The notes beneath the pieces are model-generated. The model saw only the letters and a list, made by a program, of their open reading frames with translations. It was not told the origin of the DNA and made no database searches. Shown here piece after piece: positions 49,038-59,670 of a DNA stretch of 64,000 nucleotides (positions are counted from its first letter, which is position 1; each line of letters starts with the position of its first letter). Both the position numbers and the translations under genes were made by a program. Source of the stretch: Chromobacterium haemolyticum DSM 19808 (GTDB lineage Bacteria; Pseudomonadota; Gammaproteobacteria; Burkholderiales; Chromobacteriaceae); assembly GCF_000711885.1 (NCBI RefSeq), contig NZ_JONK01000019.1, positions 47,192-111,191 on the forward strand. Direction: 5' to 3'.

Positions 49038-50171
49038 TTAGAAGCGGTGTATCAGGCCCAGGCCAAAGGAGTTTTCCTTGTCCAGAGTACCGTCTTTCCA
49101 CTTCACGTGACCGTAGGAGGTGTAAACCTCGGTACGCTTGGACAAAGCATAGTCCAGAGCCAAAACAAACTGATCGTAGCCGGACTTGTCGATGGTATTG
49201 CCGTTCAAGCTGGCATCGTAACCTTTGACATAAGAGAAGTACGGGGTAAAGGCTCCAAAGGTGTAACCGAGGGTCAGAGCCGCTTCTTTGGTTTTCAACT
49301 TCAGCGAGTTGATTGCCGCGTTAGCCTGAGCCAAAGTCAGGCCAGGATTATTCGCGACCAAATTCGCAGCAACGATATCACTTACTGCCGTGCCGACTTT
49401 ACCATTGTAGAAACTGCCGAAGCCATAACCCTGAATTTGCTGATAGCCCAAAGCTACGTAGAGGTTGTTGGCCATATAACCAGCTTCAAGACGATGCCAG
49501 TCTTTGTTGCCGCCAACTTTGTCAGCGTCGTTCCAGTTCTGGTAGTTGTACTTACCAAAGAAACCGGAGTTTTCATAACTCAGACCCAGGTTCCAAGTCT
49601 GGTTATTGGTAGTGGAGCCGTTAACAACCTTGCGACTTTCATCGGTGCCATACAGCAAGGCAAAGCTGAAGCCATTCCAGTTCGGGCTATCATAACGCAC
49701 TGCGTTATTAACACGATCATCCAAGCGGGTGAAGTAACCCAAACCGCCAACGCTCTGGTTGCTGTAGTAGCCAGGGTCAACTTGCTCCATCATATCGTTG
49801 GCGTAGTTGGAGAGGCGGCCCAAGCGAACCTTACCCCAGCTGTCGCCGGCCAAGCCGATGAAACTGTCGCGCGTCGCGAAAGTATCGCCGCTATTGGAGG
49901 CTCCATCGATATGCACGCGGTTCTCGACCTGCCAGATGGCTTTCAAACCGTTGCCCAAGTCCTCGTTGCCCTTGAAACCAATGCGGGAAGTCCAGTCGTT
50001 GATCTCAGAGCCGCCTTGCAGCTTGTTGTTGCCATCCAAGCTGATTGTGGAGCTGTAGGTCTTGTTGTACTCGTAACCACCACGGATTTCACCGTAGATG
50101 GTGACGTCGGCCATCGCGGCGGCGGCCGGCATCAGGGCGGCGATTGCAAGAGCGATATGCGTCTTGTTCAT
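49038..50171 (-). CDS. Neisserial-type outer-membrane porin
   Basis: 377 aa from the ATG at 50171, which has an AAAGGA Shine-Dalgarno. A signal peptide MNKTHIALAIAALMPAAAAMA is followed by DVTIYGEIRGGYEYN. Features of trimeric 16-strand porins of the Porin_4 group are DWTSRIGFKGNEDLGNGLKAIWQVEN, FIGLAGDSWGKVRLGRLSN and the C-terminal phenylalanine (GLGLIHRF) recognised by the BAM complex. It is a general diffusion channel. It has a defined promoter and a leader of about 100 bases with a hairpin. Confidence 0.95.
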   Translation of the reverse strand: MNKTHIALAIAALMPAAAAMADVTIYGEIRGGYEYNKTYSSTISLDGNNKLQGGSEINDWTSRIGFKGNEDLGNGLKAIWQVENRVHIDGASNSGDTFATRDSFIGLAGDSWGKVRLGRLSNYANDMMEQVDPGYYSNQSVGGLGYFTRLDDRVNNAVRYDSPNWNGFSFALLYGTDESRKVVNGSTTNNQTWNLGLSYENSGFFGKYNYQNWNDADKVGGNKDWHRLEAGYMANNLYVALGYQQIQGYGFGSFYNGKVGTAVSDIVAANLVANNPGLTLAQANAAINSLKLKTKEAALTLGYTFGAFTPYFSYVKGYDASLNGNTIDKSGYDQFVLALDYALSKRTEVYTSYGHVKWKDGTLDKENSFGLGLIHRF

Positions 50172-50475
50172 TGCAGTTCCTTTCAAGTCAGTTGATGTTG
50201 TCCTGTTGATTTCGCTGTTCTAAAGCCAGAGAACCCGGACATTTATGTGCCACCGATATGCTTCGGTGATCGCTAGCCTCAATATAAGACCGACGTTGCG
50301 AAAAAACAAAAACAGCATGTACTTTCGACAAAAAATCACTCAAAAAAACAACACCATCATCACAAGGCATTGTTTTACATGAACCTACCCCCTAAACACC
50401 GCAACCATTCAGATGCAATTATGCAACACAAGCGGTAACTTGGTGCAAAAAAGCAACAAACTATCAGGCATACAA
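50172..50475. other. Divergent region between porin and photolyase genes
   Basis: 304 bases without a gene. The minus strand holds the porin promoter (50281-50309) and leader hairpin CACCGA-TATGCT-TCGGTG (50251-50268). The remainder is AT-rich and carries no recognisable regulator box. An open frame reaching from 50413 into the photolyase is a plus-strand extension without support. Confidence 0.5.
50281..50309 (-). promoter_or_regulatory. Promoter of the porin gene
   Basis: TTGTTT (50309-50304), exactly 17 bases, TATATT (50286-50281) on the minus strand. The predicted start is about 100 bases before the porin ATG, leaving room for a leader with a stem-loop at 50251-50268 that could be an sRNA or stability target. 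Confidence 0.55.
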
Positions 50476-51921
50476 ATGGACCACACATTGTCAGACAATC
50501 AAACCGAAAAAAATCCCCCTGCCAGCAACGCCGTGCTTTACTGGCTCAGACGCGATTTGCGCCTGGAAGACAACCACGCGTTGCGGCAAGCGCTTGCCTC
50601 GGGGCAGCCGGTTCAATGCGTCTTTGTTTTCGATAGCAATATTCTCAACACACTCCCCCCCACCGATCGACGCCTCGGCTTCATCTGGCAGTCCTTGCGG
50701 GAGATTCAGGATACCCTGCGCGCGGCGGGCGGCGATCTGTGGTGCGAAACGGGACCCGCCGAGGACATTATCCCCAGGCTGGCAGCGCAGCTAGGTGCCG
50801 ATGCCGTTTACGCGAACGAGGATTACGAGCCTTATGCGCGCCGGCGAGACACCATGGTTGCCCAAACCTTGGCGACGATGGGCAAGACCTTTCACGCCTA
50901 CAAGGACCAGGTCATTTTCGCCCGGGACGAGTTGCTCACGGCCAGCGGAAAGCCATTCACCGTGTTTACCCCGTATTGCAATGCCTGGCTCAAGAAGCTG
51001 AGCCCACAGCACAGCCAAGCGCTGACGGTGCCGTCGCTGACCGGCCGACTACGCTCCCCAGCGGGTACGCCGGCCATGCCCAGCCTTGAAGAACTAGGAT
51101 TTGCCCAGACCGAGCCTTGCTTGCTGGCAGCGGGCGCATCCGGTGCAAAAGAACTGTTTGCCGATTTTTGCCAGCAACGCATCCAACGCTACCATCAACA
51201 GAGAGACTATCCAGGCGTAAAGGGCGTGTCCTACCTCTCCACCCACTTGCGTTTCGGCACCATCTCGATTCGCCAATTGGTGCAATTCGCCAACTTCGAC
51301 GGCGGCGAAGGCGCAATGTGCTGGCTGAAGGAGTTGATCTGGCGGGAGTTTTATCAGCAACTGCTGTGGCACTTCCCGGATGCGGCCACTCACAGCTTCA
51401 AGCCGCAATACCGCGACCTGCCCTTTCCCAATCGCTTGGACTGGTTGGAAAGCTGGCAGAAAGGACTAAGCGGTTATCCGCTGATTGATGCGGCCATGCG
51501 ACAACTGAACCAAACCGGCTATATGCACAACCGGCTGCGCATGATCGCCGCCAGCTTTCTGGTCAAGGATCTGCTGATTGACTGGCGCCTGGGAGAACGC
51601 TATTTCGCGGAGAAACTGCTGGATTTCGATCTGGCGTCGAACAACGGCGGCTGGCAATGGGCCGCTTCCACCGGCTGTGACGCACAGCCCTATTTCCGCA
51701 TCTTCAACCCGGTCACTCAATCGCAGAAATTCGACCCGGATGGGCGCTTCATCCGCCGATACGTACCGGAGCTGGCGGCGCTAAACGATCAGGCGATTCA
51801 CGCCCCCTGGCAAGCCAAGGCGCTGCCGGAAGGCTTCAAACTGGGCCGAGACTATCCGCTTCCCATCGTCGACCACGCCGAGCAGCGGCAGCTGGCGTTG
51901 GCACTCTTCGGCAAGCAATGA
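50476..51921 (+). CDS. phrB: Deoxyribodipyrimidine photolyase
   Basis: 481 aa from the ATG at 50476; an in-frame ATG at 50413 would add 21 residues without a ribosome-binding site. The N-terminal antenna domain begins VLYWLRRDLRLEDN. The C-terminal FAD domain has YLSTHLRFGTISIRQL, LIWREFYQQLLW and the class I signature NNGGWQWAASTGCDAQPYFRIFNP. The enzyme uses light to repair cyclobutane pyrimidine dimers. It stands alone with its own terminator. Confidence 0.96.
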   Translation: MDHTLSDNQTEKNPPASNAVLYWLRRDLRLEDNHALRQALASGQPVQCVFVFDSNILNTLPPTDRRLGFIWQSLREIQDTLRAAGGDLWCETGPAEDIIPRLAAQLGADAVYANEDYEPYARRRDTMVAQTLATMGKTFHAYKDQVIFARDELLTASGKPFTVFTPYCNAWLKKLSPQHSQALTVPSLTGRLRSPAGTPAMPSLEELGFAQTEPCLLAAGASGAKELFADFCQQRIQRYHQQRDYPGVKGVSYLSTHLRFGTISIRQLVQFANFDGGEGAMCWLKELIWREFYQQLLWHFPDAATHSFKPQYRDLPFPNRLDWLESWQKGLSGYPLIDAAMRQLNQTGYMHNRLRMIAASFLVKDLLIDWRLGERYFAEKLLDFDLASNNGGWQWAASTGCDAQPYFRIFNPVTQSQKFDPDGRFIRRYVPELAALNDQAIHAPWQAKALPEGFKLGRDYPLPIVDHAEQRQLALALFGKQ

Positions 51922-51948
51922 AAAACGCCCGCATCAGCGGGCGTTGTT
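51921..51948 (+). terminator. Terminator after phrB
   Basis: Perfect stem AACGCCCGC / GCGGGCGTT with loop ATCA (51924-51945), then GTTT; an A run precedes it, so it may also serve the minus-strand gene beyond. Confidence 0.8.
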
Positions 51949-51974
51949 TCCTGCAAACCGTTGCCAGACAAGCA

Positions 51975-52355
51975 TCAGGACTTTTTCTTGGCCGCCGGCT
52001 TAGAAGCTTCTTTCTTGGCGCCGGTCACCGGCTTGGCAGCCGCTGCAGCCGGTTTGGCGGCGGCACCGGGCTTGGCCGCCGCTTTCGGAGCAGCGCTGGA
52101 CGCTCCGCTGACCGCGATCTCGCTGCGCAGTTTTTCCAAGGTCTTGTCGCCGATCCCACTGACATTCTTCAGGTCGTCGACACTCTTGAACGCTCCGTGT
52201 TTGGCGCGGTATTCCACAATGGCCTTGGCCTTGACCGGGCCGATGCCGTTCAACGCCTCCAACTCCTGCTGGTTAGCGGTGTTGATATTGACGGCGGCAA
52301 AAGCGGTGCCGCAAATCAGCATCAGGGCGGCAAACAGGGCTAACAATTTTTTCAT
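51975..52355 (-). CDS. ComEA-like helix-hairpin-helix DNA-binding protein
   Basis: 126 aa (or 127 from the ATG three bases earlier). A signal peptide MKKLLALFAALMLICGTAFA is followed by two helix-hairpin-helix motifs (VNINTANQQELEALNGIGPVKAKAIVEYR and FKSVDDLKNVSGIGDKTLEKL), the ComEA arrangement that binds incoming DNA in the periplasm during transformation. After about residue 85 comes a repetitive Ala/Pro/Lys tail ending KKKS, unusual in its length and probably DNA-sticky or surface exposed. ComM and type IV pilus genes are in the same window. Confidence 0.9.
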   Translation of the reverse strand: MKKLLALFAALMLICGTAFAAVNINTANQQELEALNGIGPVKAKAIVEYRAKHGAFKSVDDLKNVSGIGDKTLEKLRSEIAVSGASSAAPKAAAKPGAAAKPAAAAAKPVTGAKKEASKPAAKKKS

Positions 52356-52389
52356 CATTGATCTCCTTGTGAGACAGGACTGAGCAACC

Positions 52390-53211
52390 TCAACCGCGTT
52401 GCAGGATCAATTCTATGACGACCTTGCTGCCAATGTAAGCCAGCGCCAAGGACAGGAAACCAGCCAAAGTCCAACGAATCGCCACCCGACCACGCCAGCC
52501 TTGCAACTTACGGCCGATCAACAAGCCGCCAAACAGCAGCCAGGACAACACGGCGAAAACGGTCTTGTGCGTCAGCGCCGCGGCGTGCCCCAGCACTTCC
52601 TCGGAAAACACCACCCCGGTCAACAAAGAAACCGTCAACAACAAAAAGCCCACGCCAATCACTTGGAACATCATTTTTTCAAGGGAAAGCAAAGGCGGCA
52701 ATTGTCTAAGCAGCGGAGACGCCCGTTTATCATGCAGGGCCTTTTCCAAAAACAGCATCAAAGTGGCGATCAGGGCGCCGATGGCGAACAGGCTATAGGC
52801 GAACAAGGACACCAGAATATGCAGCACAAAAGCCGGATTGCTCAGATCCTGAACCACGTGTTGGCCGGGAAACAGCAAGGCGAAGCCCAGCGCTGCCATC
52901 GCCAGCGGCATCATGAACAGCTGCAAACCTTCCACGCGATAGAAAAAACTGCAGGTCCAGTAAATCAGCAGCATGATCCACACCATGACCGACAGCGCGC
53001 GGCCCACGCCAAGAGACAGCAAAGGCCCCTGAGTCAGCGGCAACAGCACGGCAATCGCCTGCAGCAGCAGCAGCACGCCCAATAGGCTGTGTTCCAGCCG
53101 CGGCTTGCGCGGCCAGCAAGCCAAGCCGCGCCAGTTGGCGAAGTAATGCCAGGTGAAGACCCCGTAAGAGAGGATCAGCGCAATAGAAAGTATGAGCAGG
53201 AAGCTGGTCAT
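52390..53211 (-). CDS. Cytochrome c assembly (CcsA/HemX-like) membrane protein YpjD
   Basis: 273 aa with eight predicted membrane segments, starting MTSFLLILSIALILSYGVFT. It contains HILVSLFAYSLFAIGALIATLMLFLEKALHDKR and HKTVFAVLSWLLFGGLLIGRKLQGWRGRVAIRW, the cytochrome C assembly (CcsA/CcmC/HemX) pattern with histidines H156 and H225 as possible haem ligands. Such YpjD proteins typically lie next to ffh. The role in haem handling is inferred. An upstream in-frame extension of 27 codons lacks support. Confidence 0.88.
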   Translation of the reverse strand: MTSFLLILSIALILSYGVFTWHYFANWRGLACWPRKPRLEHSLLGVLLLLQAIAVLLPLTQGPLLSLGVGRALSVMVWIMLLIYWTCSFFYRVEGLQLFMMPLAMAALGFALLFPGQHVVQDLSNPAFVLHILVSLFAYSLFAIGALIATLMLFLEKALHDKRASPLLRQLPPLLSLEKMMFQVIGVGFLLLTVSLLTGVVFSEEVLGHAAALTHKTVFAVLSWLLFGGLLIGRKLQGWRGRVAIRWTLAGFLSLALAYIGSKVVIELILQRG

Positions 53212-53318
53212 GGCGGGTGTTTTATCAAAACCGGGTGCAGCCCGGCCGCTCGTGGTAAAATCAGTAGTTTGAGAGTCTACACCAACCGGCAAGCCGTTGG
53301 CAGAAGTAAGGACGCACC

Positions 53319-54674
53319 ATGCTAGACAACCTGACCAGCCGCCTGTCCGGCGTGATGAAAAATCTGCGCGGCAATGCGCGCTTGACCGAGGCCAATATCC
53401 AGGACGCGATGCGAGAAGTGCGCATGGCCCTGCTGGAGGCCGACGTCGCCCTCCCCGTGGTCAAAACCTTTATCGCCCAGGTCAAGGAACGCGCCCTGGG
53501 CCAGGACGTGGCCGGCAGCCTGACTCCGGGCCAGGCCCTGGTGGGCGTGGTCAATGAAGAATTGACCAAACTGATGGGCGAGAAGAACGACGCCCTCAAT
53601 CTGGCGGCCGTGCCCCCTGCCATCGTACTGATGGCCGGCCTGCAGGGCGCCGGTAAAACCACCACGGTGGGCAAACTCGCCAAGCTGCTGAAAGAGACCC
53701 AGAAGAAAAAAGTGCTGGTCGTCTCCGCCGACGTCTACCGTCCCGCCGCGATCGAACAGTTGAAACTGCTGGCCCAGCAGGTCGAAGTCGAATGGTTCCC
53801 CTCTTCCGGCGACCAGAATCCCGTCGACATCGCCCGCGCCGCGGTGGATCACGCCAAGCGCCATTTCTTCGATGTCCTGATGGTCGACACCGCCGGCCGC
53901 TTGGCCATCGACGAGGCGATGATGGCCGAGATCAAGGCGCTGCACGCGGCGCTGAATCCGGTGGAAACCCTGTTCGTCGTCGATGCGATGCAGGGCCAAG
54001 ACGCGGTCAACACTGCCCAGGCTTTCAATGAAGCGCTGCCTCTGACTGGCGTCATCCTCACCAAGATGGACGGCGACTCGCGCGGCGGCGCGGCGCTGTC
54101 GGTCCGCCACATCACCGGCAAGCCAATCAAATTCATCGGCGTCGGCGAAAAGGTGTCCGGCCTGGAACCCTTCCACCCGGACCGCATCGCCAGCCGCATT
54201 CTGGGCATGGGCGATGTGCTGTCACTGATCGAGGAAGTGCAAAAAGGCATCGATCAGGACGAAGCCGCCGCCATGGCCAAGAAGTTGAAATCCGGCAAGG
54301 GTTTCGACCTTGAGGACTTCAAGGCCCAGATGCAGCAGATGAAGAAAATGGGCGGCATGAGCAATCTGCTGGAGAAAATGCCGGGGCAACTGGGCCAGAT
54401 GGCCAAAGGCGTGCAGGGCGCGGAGGCGGAAAAAGCCATGCGCCGCATTGAAGGCATCATCAACTCGATGACGCCGCAAGAACGCCACAAACCAGAGTTG
54501 CTCAAAGCCAGCCGCAAGCGACGCATCGCCGCCGGCGCCGGCGTGACGGTGCAGGAAGTCAACAAGCTGCTGAACCAGTTCGAGCAGACGCAGAAAATGA
54601 TGAAGCAGTTCTCCTCCAAGGGAGGCATGATGAAAATGCTTCGCGGCATGAAGGGCATGATGCCCGGCATGTAA
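53319..54674 (+). CDS. ffh: Signal recognition particle protein Ffh
   Basis: 451 aa GTPase that binds signal sequences through the SRP RNA. The N domain (1-90) is followed by the G domain with GLQGAGKTTTVGKLA (G1), DTAGRLAIDE (G3), TKMDGD (G4) and GVGEKVSGLEPFHPDRIASRILGMGD. The methionine-rich M domain (about 300-451) ends in KGGMMKMLRGMKGMMPGM. It targets membrane and secreted proteins to the SecYEG translocon. Confidence 0.98.
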   Translation: MLDNLTSRLSGVMKNLRGNARLTEANIQDAMREVRMALLEADVALPVVKTFIAQVKERALGQDVAGSLTPGQALVGVVNEELTKLMGEKNDALNLAAVPPAIVLMAGLQGAGKTTTVGKLAKLLKETQKKKVLVVSADVYRPAAIEQLKLLAQQVEVEWFPSSGDQNPVDIARAAVDHAKRHFFDVLMVDTAGRLAIDEAMMAEIKALHAALNPVETLFVVDAMQGQDAVNTAQAFNEALPLTGVILTKMDGDSRGGAALSVRHITGKPIKFIGVGEKVSGLEPFHPDRIASRILGMGDVLSLIEEVQKGIDQDEAAAMAKKLKSGKGFDLEDFKAQMQQMKKMGGMSNLLEKMPGQLGQMAKGVQGAEAEKAMRRIEGIINSMTPQERHKPELLKASRKRRIAAGAGVTVQEVNKLLNQFEQTQKMMKQFSSKGGMMKMLRGMKGMMPGM

Positions 54675-54678
54675 GCTG

Positions 54679-54704
54679 AAACGGGTGCCTGGCACCCGTT
54701 TTTC
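54679..54704 (+). terminator. Terminator after ffh
   Basis: Stem AACGGGTGCC / GGCACCCGTT separated by one T, then TTTTC. The next gene starts 20 bases later. Confidence 0.82.
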
Positions 54705-54723
54705 TTGATGTAAAAGGATTTCG

Positions 54724-57056
<2,333 letters not shown>

Positions 57057-57073
57057 TCACGCCTGCTCGAGCA

Positions 57074-57108
57074 ATAAAAAAACCGCCGTTACCCGGCGGT
57101 TTTTTTAA
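57074..57108. terminator. Terminator after purB
   Basis: AAAAAAACCGCC and GGCGGTTTTTTT around a short loop. The flanking A and T runs allow termination from both sides. Confidence 0.88.
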
Positions 57109-57148
57109 TTCAGCGGCCATTGATCGGACAGACCACTGGAAGGAAAAC

Positions 57149-57184
57149 AAAAAACCCAGCTTTCAAAAGAAAGCTGGGTTTTTG
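57149..57184 (-). terminator. Terminator after tRNA-fMet
   Basis: Long stem AAAACCCAGCTTTC / GAAAGCTGGGTTTT with loop AAAA, flanked by A and T runs. It follows the minus-strand tRNA gene by a few bases. Confidence 0.85.
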
Positions 57185-57188
57185 AATT

Positions 57189-57265
<77 letters not shown>

Positions 57266-57329
57266 TCAGAGAGGTTGCATATTATACAAGCCACTCCTGG
57301 CTGTCAAGATATTTCTATCTTGAGCCAAT

Positions 57330-58151
57330 TCAAACACTCCAATCCACCCAGCCCAACTGCCATGTGGCCAATATCACCAAGCCGAATACGATGCGATACC
57401 AGGCGAACGCATTGAAGTTGTGGCTGGACACATAGCGGATCAAACCACGCACCGCGAAGAAAGCGCTGATGAACGCCGCGATGAAACCAACGCCTATCAC
57501 CGGCACATCCGCGGCGGTGAATTGGTGCCAATGCTTGTACACATCGTAGAACGTGGCCGCGAACATGGTAGGCACCGCCAGGAAAAAGGAAAACTCCGTG
57601 GCGACCTTGCGATCCAGGCCAAACAACATGCCGCCGATAATGGTGGAACCGGAGCGCGATGTGCCGGGCACCATGGCAAACACCTGAGCGACCCCCACTT
57701 TCAAGGCGTCTTGCCAGCTCATCGCATCCACGCTGTTCACCCGCGGCACGCGCTGCCTGCGCTCAACCAGCAGAATGATGATGCCGCCCACCACCAAGGC
57801 CAGCGCCACGGTCAGCGGGTTGAACAAATAGTGCTTGATCGCCTTGATCGCGAAGAAACCGATGACCGCCGCCGGCATAAAGGCCACCAACAAGTTGCTG
57901 ATGAAGCGCAACGACTGGGCATCCCGCTGCAAAGCGCCCTGCGCCACGCTCAGAAAACGCTGGCGGTACTCCCAAACCACTGCCAGGATTGCTCCCAGCT
58001 GAATCACCACCTCAAACACGTCCGCATTGTTTTGAAAACCGATCAGATCCCCCACCACAATCAAGTGCCCGGTGCTGGAAATCGGAAAAAACTCCGTCAC
58101 CCCTTCGACGATGCCCAGCAATAAAGCCTTGGCCAACAGCATCAAGTCCAT
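57330..58151 (-). CDS. uppP: Undecaprenyl-diphosphatase
   Basis: 273 aa from the ATG at 58151, which lies 9 bases after GGGGGA; ATG 58157 is possible. Eight membrane helices. Active-site motifs are [15 protein letters not shown] (residues 15-29) and [10 protein letters not shown] with its arginine at about 160-169. It recycles the C55 lipid carrier for cell-wall and polysaccharide synthesis and gives bacitracin tolerance. Downstream of dsbA, but a terminator separates the two genes. Confidence 0.97.
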   Translation of the reverse strand: MDLMLLAKALLLGIVEGVTEFFPISSTGHLIVVGDLIGFQNNADVFEVVIQLGAILAVVWEYRQRFLSVAQGALQRDAQSLRFISNLLVAFMPAAVIGFFAIKAIKHYLFNPLTVALALVVGGIIILLVERRQRVPRVNSVDAMSWQDALKVGVAQVFAMVPGTSRSGSTIIGGMLFGLDRKVATEFSFFLAVPTMFAATFYDVYKHWHQFTAADVPVIGVGFIAAFISAFFAVRGLIRYVSSHNFNAFAWYRIVFGLVILATWQLGWVDWSV

Positions 58152-58180
58152 GTCCATCCATCCCCCATCAAGGTTTAATA

Positions 58181-58212
58181 TGCGCAAAAGGCAGCCCCGG
58201 GGCTGCCTTCTT
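58181..58212 (-). terminator. Terminator after dsbA
   Basis: Stem AAGGCAGCCCC / GGGGCTGCCTT (58189-58209) without a separating loop beyond the central bases. On the minus strand CTTTTGCGC follows. It lies between dsbA and uppP. Confidence 0.7.
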
Positions 58213-58234
58213 CACCAAGCGTCTTGCTCGATTC

Positions 58235-58846
58235 TTATTTTTTCTCGGCTCGCGCCTTGACCACCAGCTCGTTGATCACCTGCACCATGCGCTCCGGCGC
58301 CACCGGTGTCACTACGTATTTACCGTTGATAATCACTGTCGGGGTACCCTGAATCGCATAATCGCGAGTCATCTTGGCCGCCTTGGCCACCTGTGCGTTC
58401 ACACCAAAGGATTTGTACGCCTGCATCACCTTGGCAGCGTCAACGCCCTTCTGCTGCTTGAGCCAGTTGGCGAACACGCCCTCGTCAGACAGATTGACGC
58501 GCGACTTCACCACCGCCTCGAAAGCCGGGCGGTGCAGTTTGTCGTAGGTGCCGGTGGTTTTGAAAGCGGAGAACATGCGCACGAAGCCTTCCATCGACTT
58601 TTGCCACACGATCTGTTCCTTGGAGAACGCCACGTCCGCGGGCTTGCTCTTTTCCCAAGCGCTCATCGCCGACTCAAGTTCTAGGCAGTGAATGCAGTGG
58701 TAAGAGAAGAACTCGATGACCTCCACCTTTTTCGGATCCGCCACCGGCTGCGGCGTAGCCAGCATGGTGTAATCCTTGCCCAGCTCAATCGCCGCGTTTG
58801 CCAGCCCGCTGAACAGCATCAACGAAAGCAATAACCACTTTTTCAT
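58235..58846 (-). CDS. dsbA: Thiol:disulfide interchange protein DsbA
   Basis: 203 aa periplasmic oxidase. A signal peptide MKKWLLLSLMLFSGLANA is followed by the active site F-F-S-Y-H-C-I-H-C (C51 and C54), and the cis-proline in GTPTVIING. The dipeptide between the cysteines is Ile-His rather than the common Pro-His, which may shift redox properties. It should fold secreted proteins, including pseudopilus and type II secretion substrates of this cell. Upstream is a SPOR-domain protein gene. Confidence 0.94.
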   Translation of the reverse strand: MKKWLLLSLMLFSGLANAAIELGKDYTMLATPQPVADPKKVEVIEFFSYHCIHCLELESAMSAWEKSKPADVAFSKEQIVWQKSMEGFVRMFSAFKTTGTYDKLHRPAFEAVVKSRVNLSDEGVFANWLKQQKGVDAAKVMQAYKSFGVNAQVAKAAKMTRDYAIQGTPTVIINGKYVVTPVAPERMVQVINELVVKARAEKK

Positions 58847-58873
58847 TATCGATTCCCTAAATAGAGGAAGAGT

Positions 58874-59599
58874 TTATTCCGCCTTGACGACTGTCGCGCC
58901 AATGCCATCCTGCTTCAACTGAGCCTTCACCCGATCCACCTCGTCCTGACGGTTGTACGGCCCCACCCTGACCCGATGCACCAGCCCCTTTTCCGGCACA
59001 GTCACCGACTGGATTTTGGCCTCCACGCCCAACAAAGCCAGCTTGGCCTTGAGGTTGTCCGCCTCGTCCTGATTCTGGAAGGACCCCAGCTGCAAGTAGA
59101 CCTTTTTGGCCGCCTGCTGAGCAGAAGGTTCCGTCGCCTTGCCGTTCTTGCCGGGCACCGCGTCCACCTGGCCAGGCAAGATTTTGTAGAAGTCAAAGCG
59201 CTGCTCTTCCTTGCCCGCGTCCTTGACCGCCGGCGCGGCGGCCGGCTTGGCGGGAACTTCCGCCGGCATCGGCGGTGGAGCGGACGGGGGCTCTTGAGCC
59301 GGCTTGGCCACCGGGGCCGGCGCGGTAACGGTTTCCGAAGCGGCGTCCGCAATACGCGTGCCCGGGGCCAGCAGCTCCGTCGGCGGCGCGGAAGCGCCGG
59401 CCGCTTTGCGATCCAACTTTTCCAAGTTGCTGAACGGCGTAGAGGACTTATTCAGATACATGGCGAGGCCAACCGCGACGGCAACGCCGACGATCAGACC
59501 GATGACGATGCCCGCCACCATGCCGCCGCCTCCGCTTTTGGAGCTGGATGAACGGCCACGGGAACTACGGGAGGAATTTTTTAAATCTCGATTTGCCAT
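58874..59599 (-). CDS. SPOR-domain cell division protein (FtsN-like)
   Basis: 241 aa. A basic, serine/glycine-rich N-terminus (SSRSSRGRSSSSKSGGGG), one membrane helix (about 27-47), a long proline/alanine-rich linker and a C-terminal SPOR domain (KVYLQLGSFQNQDEADNLKAKL ... HRVRVGPYNRQDEVDRVKAQL). Such proteins bind denuded peptidoglycan at the septum. Size and architecture resemble FtsN of betaproteobacteria. Downstream of it is dsbA, 27 bases away. Confidence 0.88.
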   Translation of the reverse strand: MANRDLKNSSRSSRGRSSSSKSGGGGMVAGIVIGLIVGVAVAVGLAMYLNKSSTPFSNLEKLDRKAAGASAPPTELLAPGTRIADAASETVTAPAPVAKPAQEPPSAPPPMPAEVPAKPAAAPAVKDAGKEEQRFDFYKILPGQVDAVPGKNGKATEPSAQQAAKKVYLQLGSFQNQDEADNLKAKLALLGVEAKIQSVTVPEKGLVHRVRVGPYNRQDEVDRVKAQLKQDGIGATVVKAE

Positions 59600-59670
59600 G
59601 CAGCACTTACGCTTTTAACTAATCAAATAGTTCAACAAACTATCTGGATTGATCAATTCTTTATTTATTG

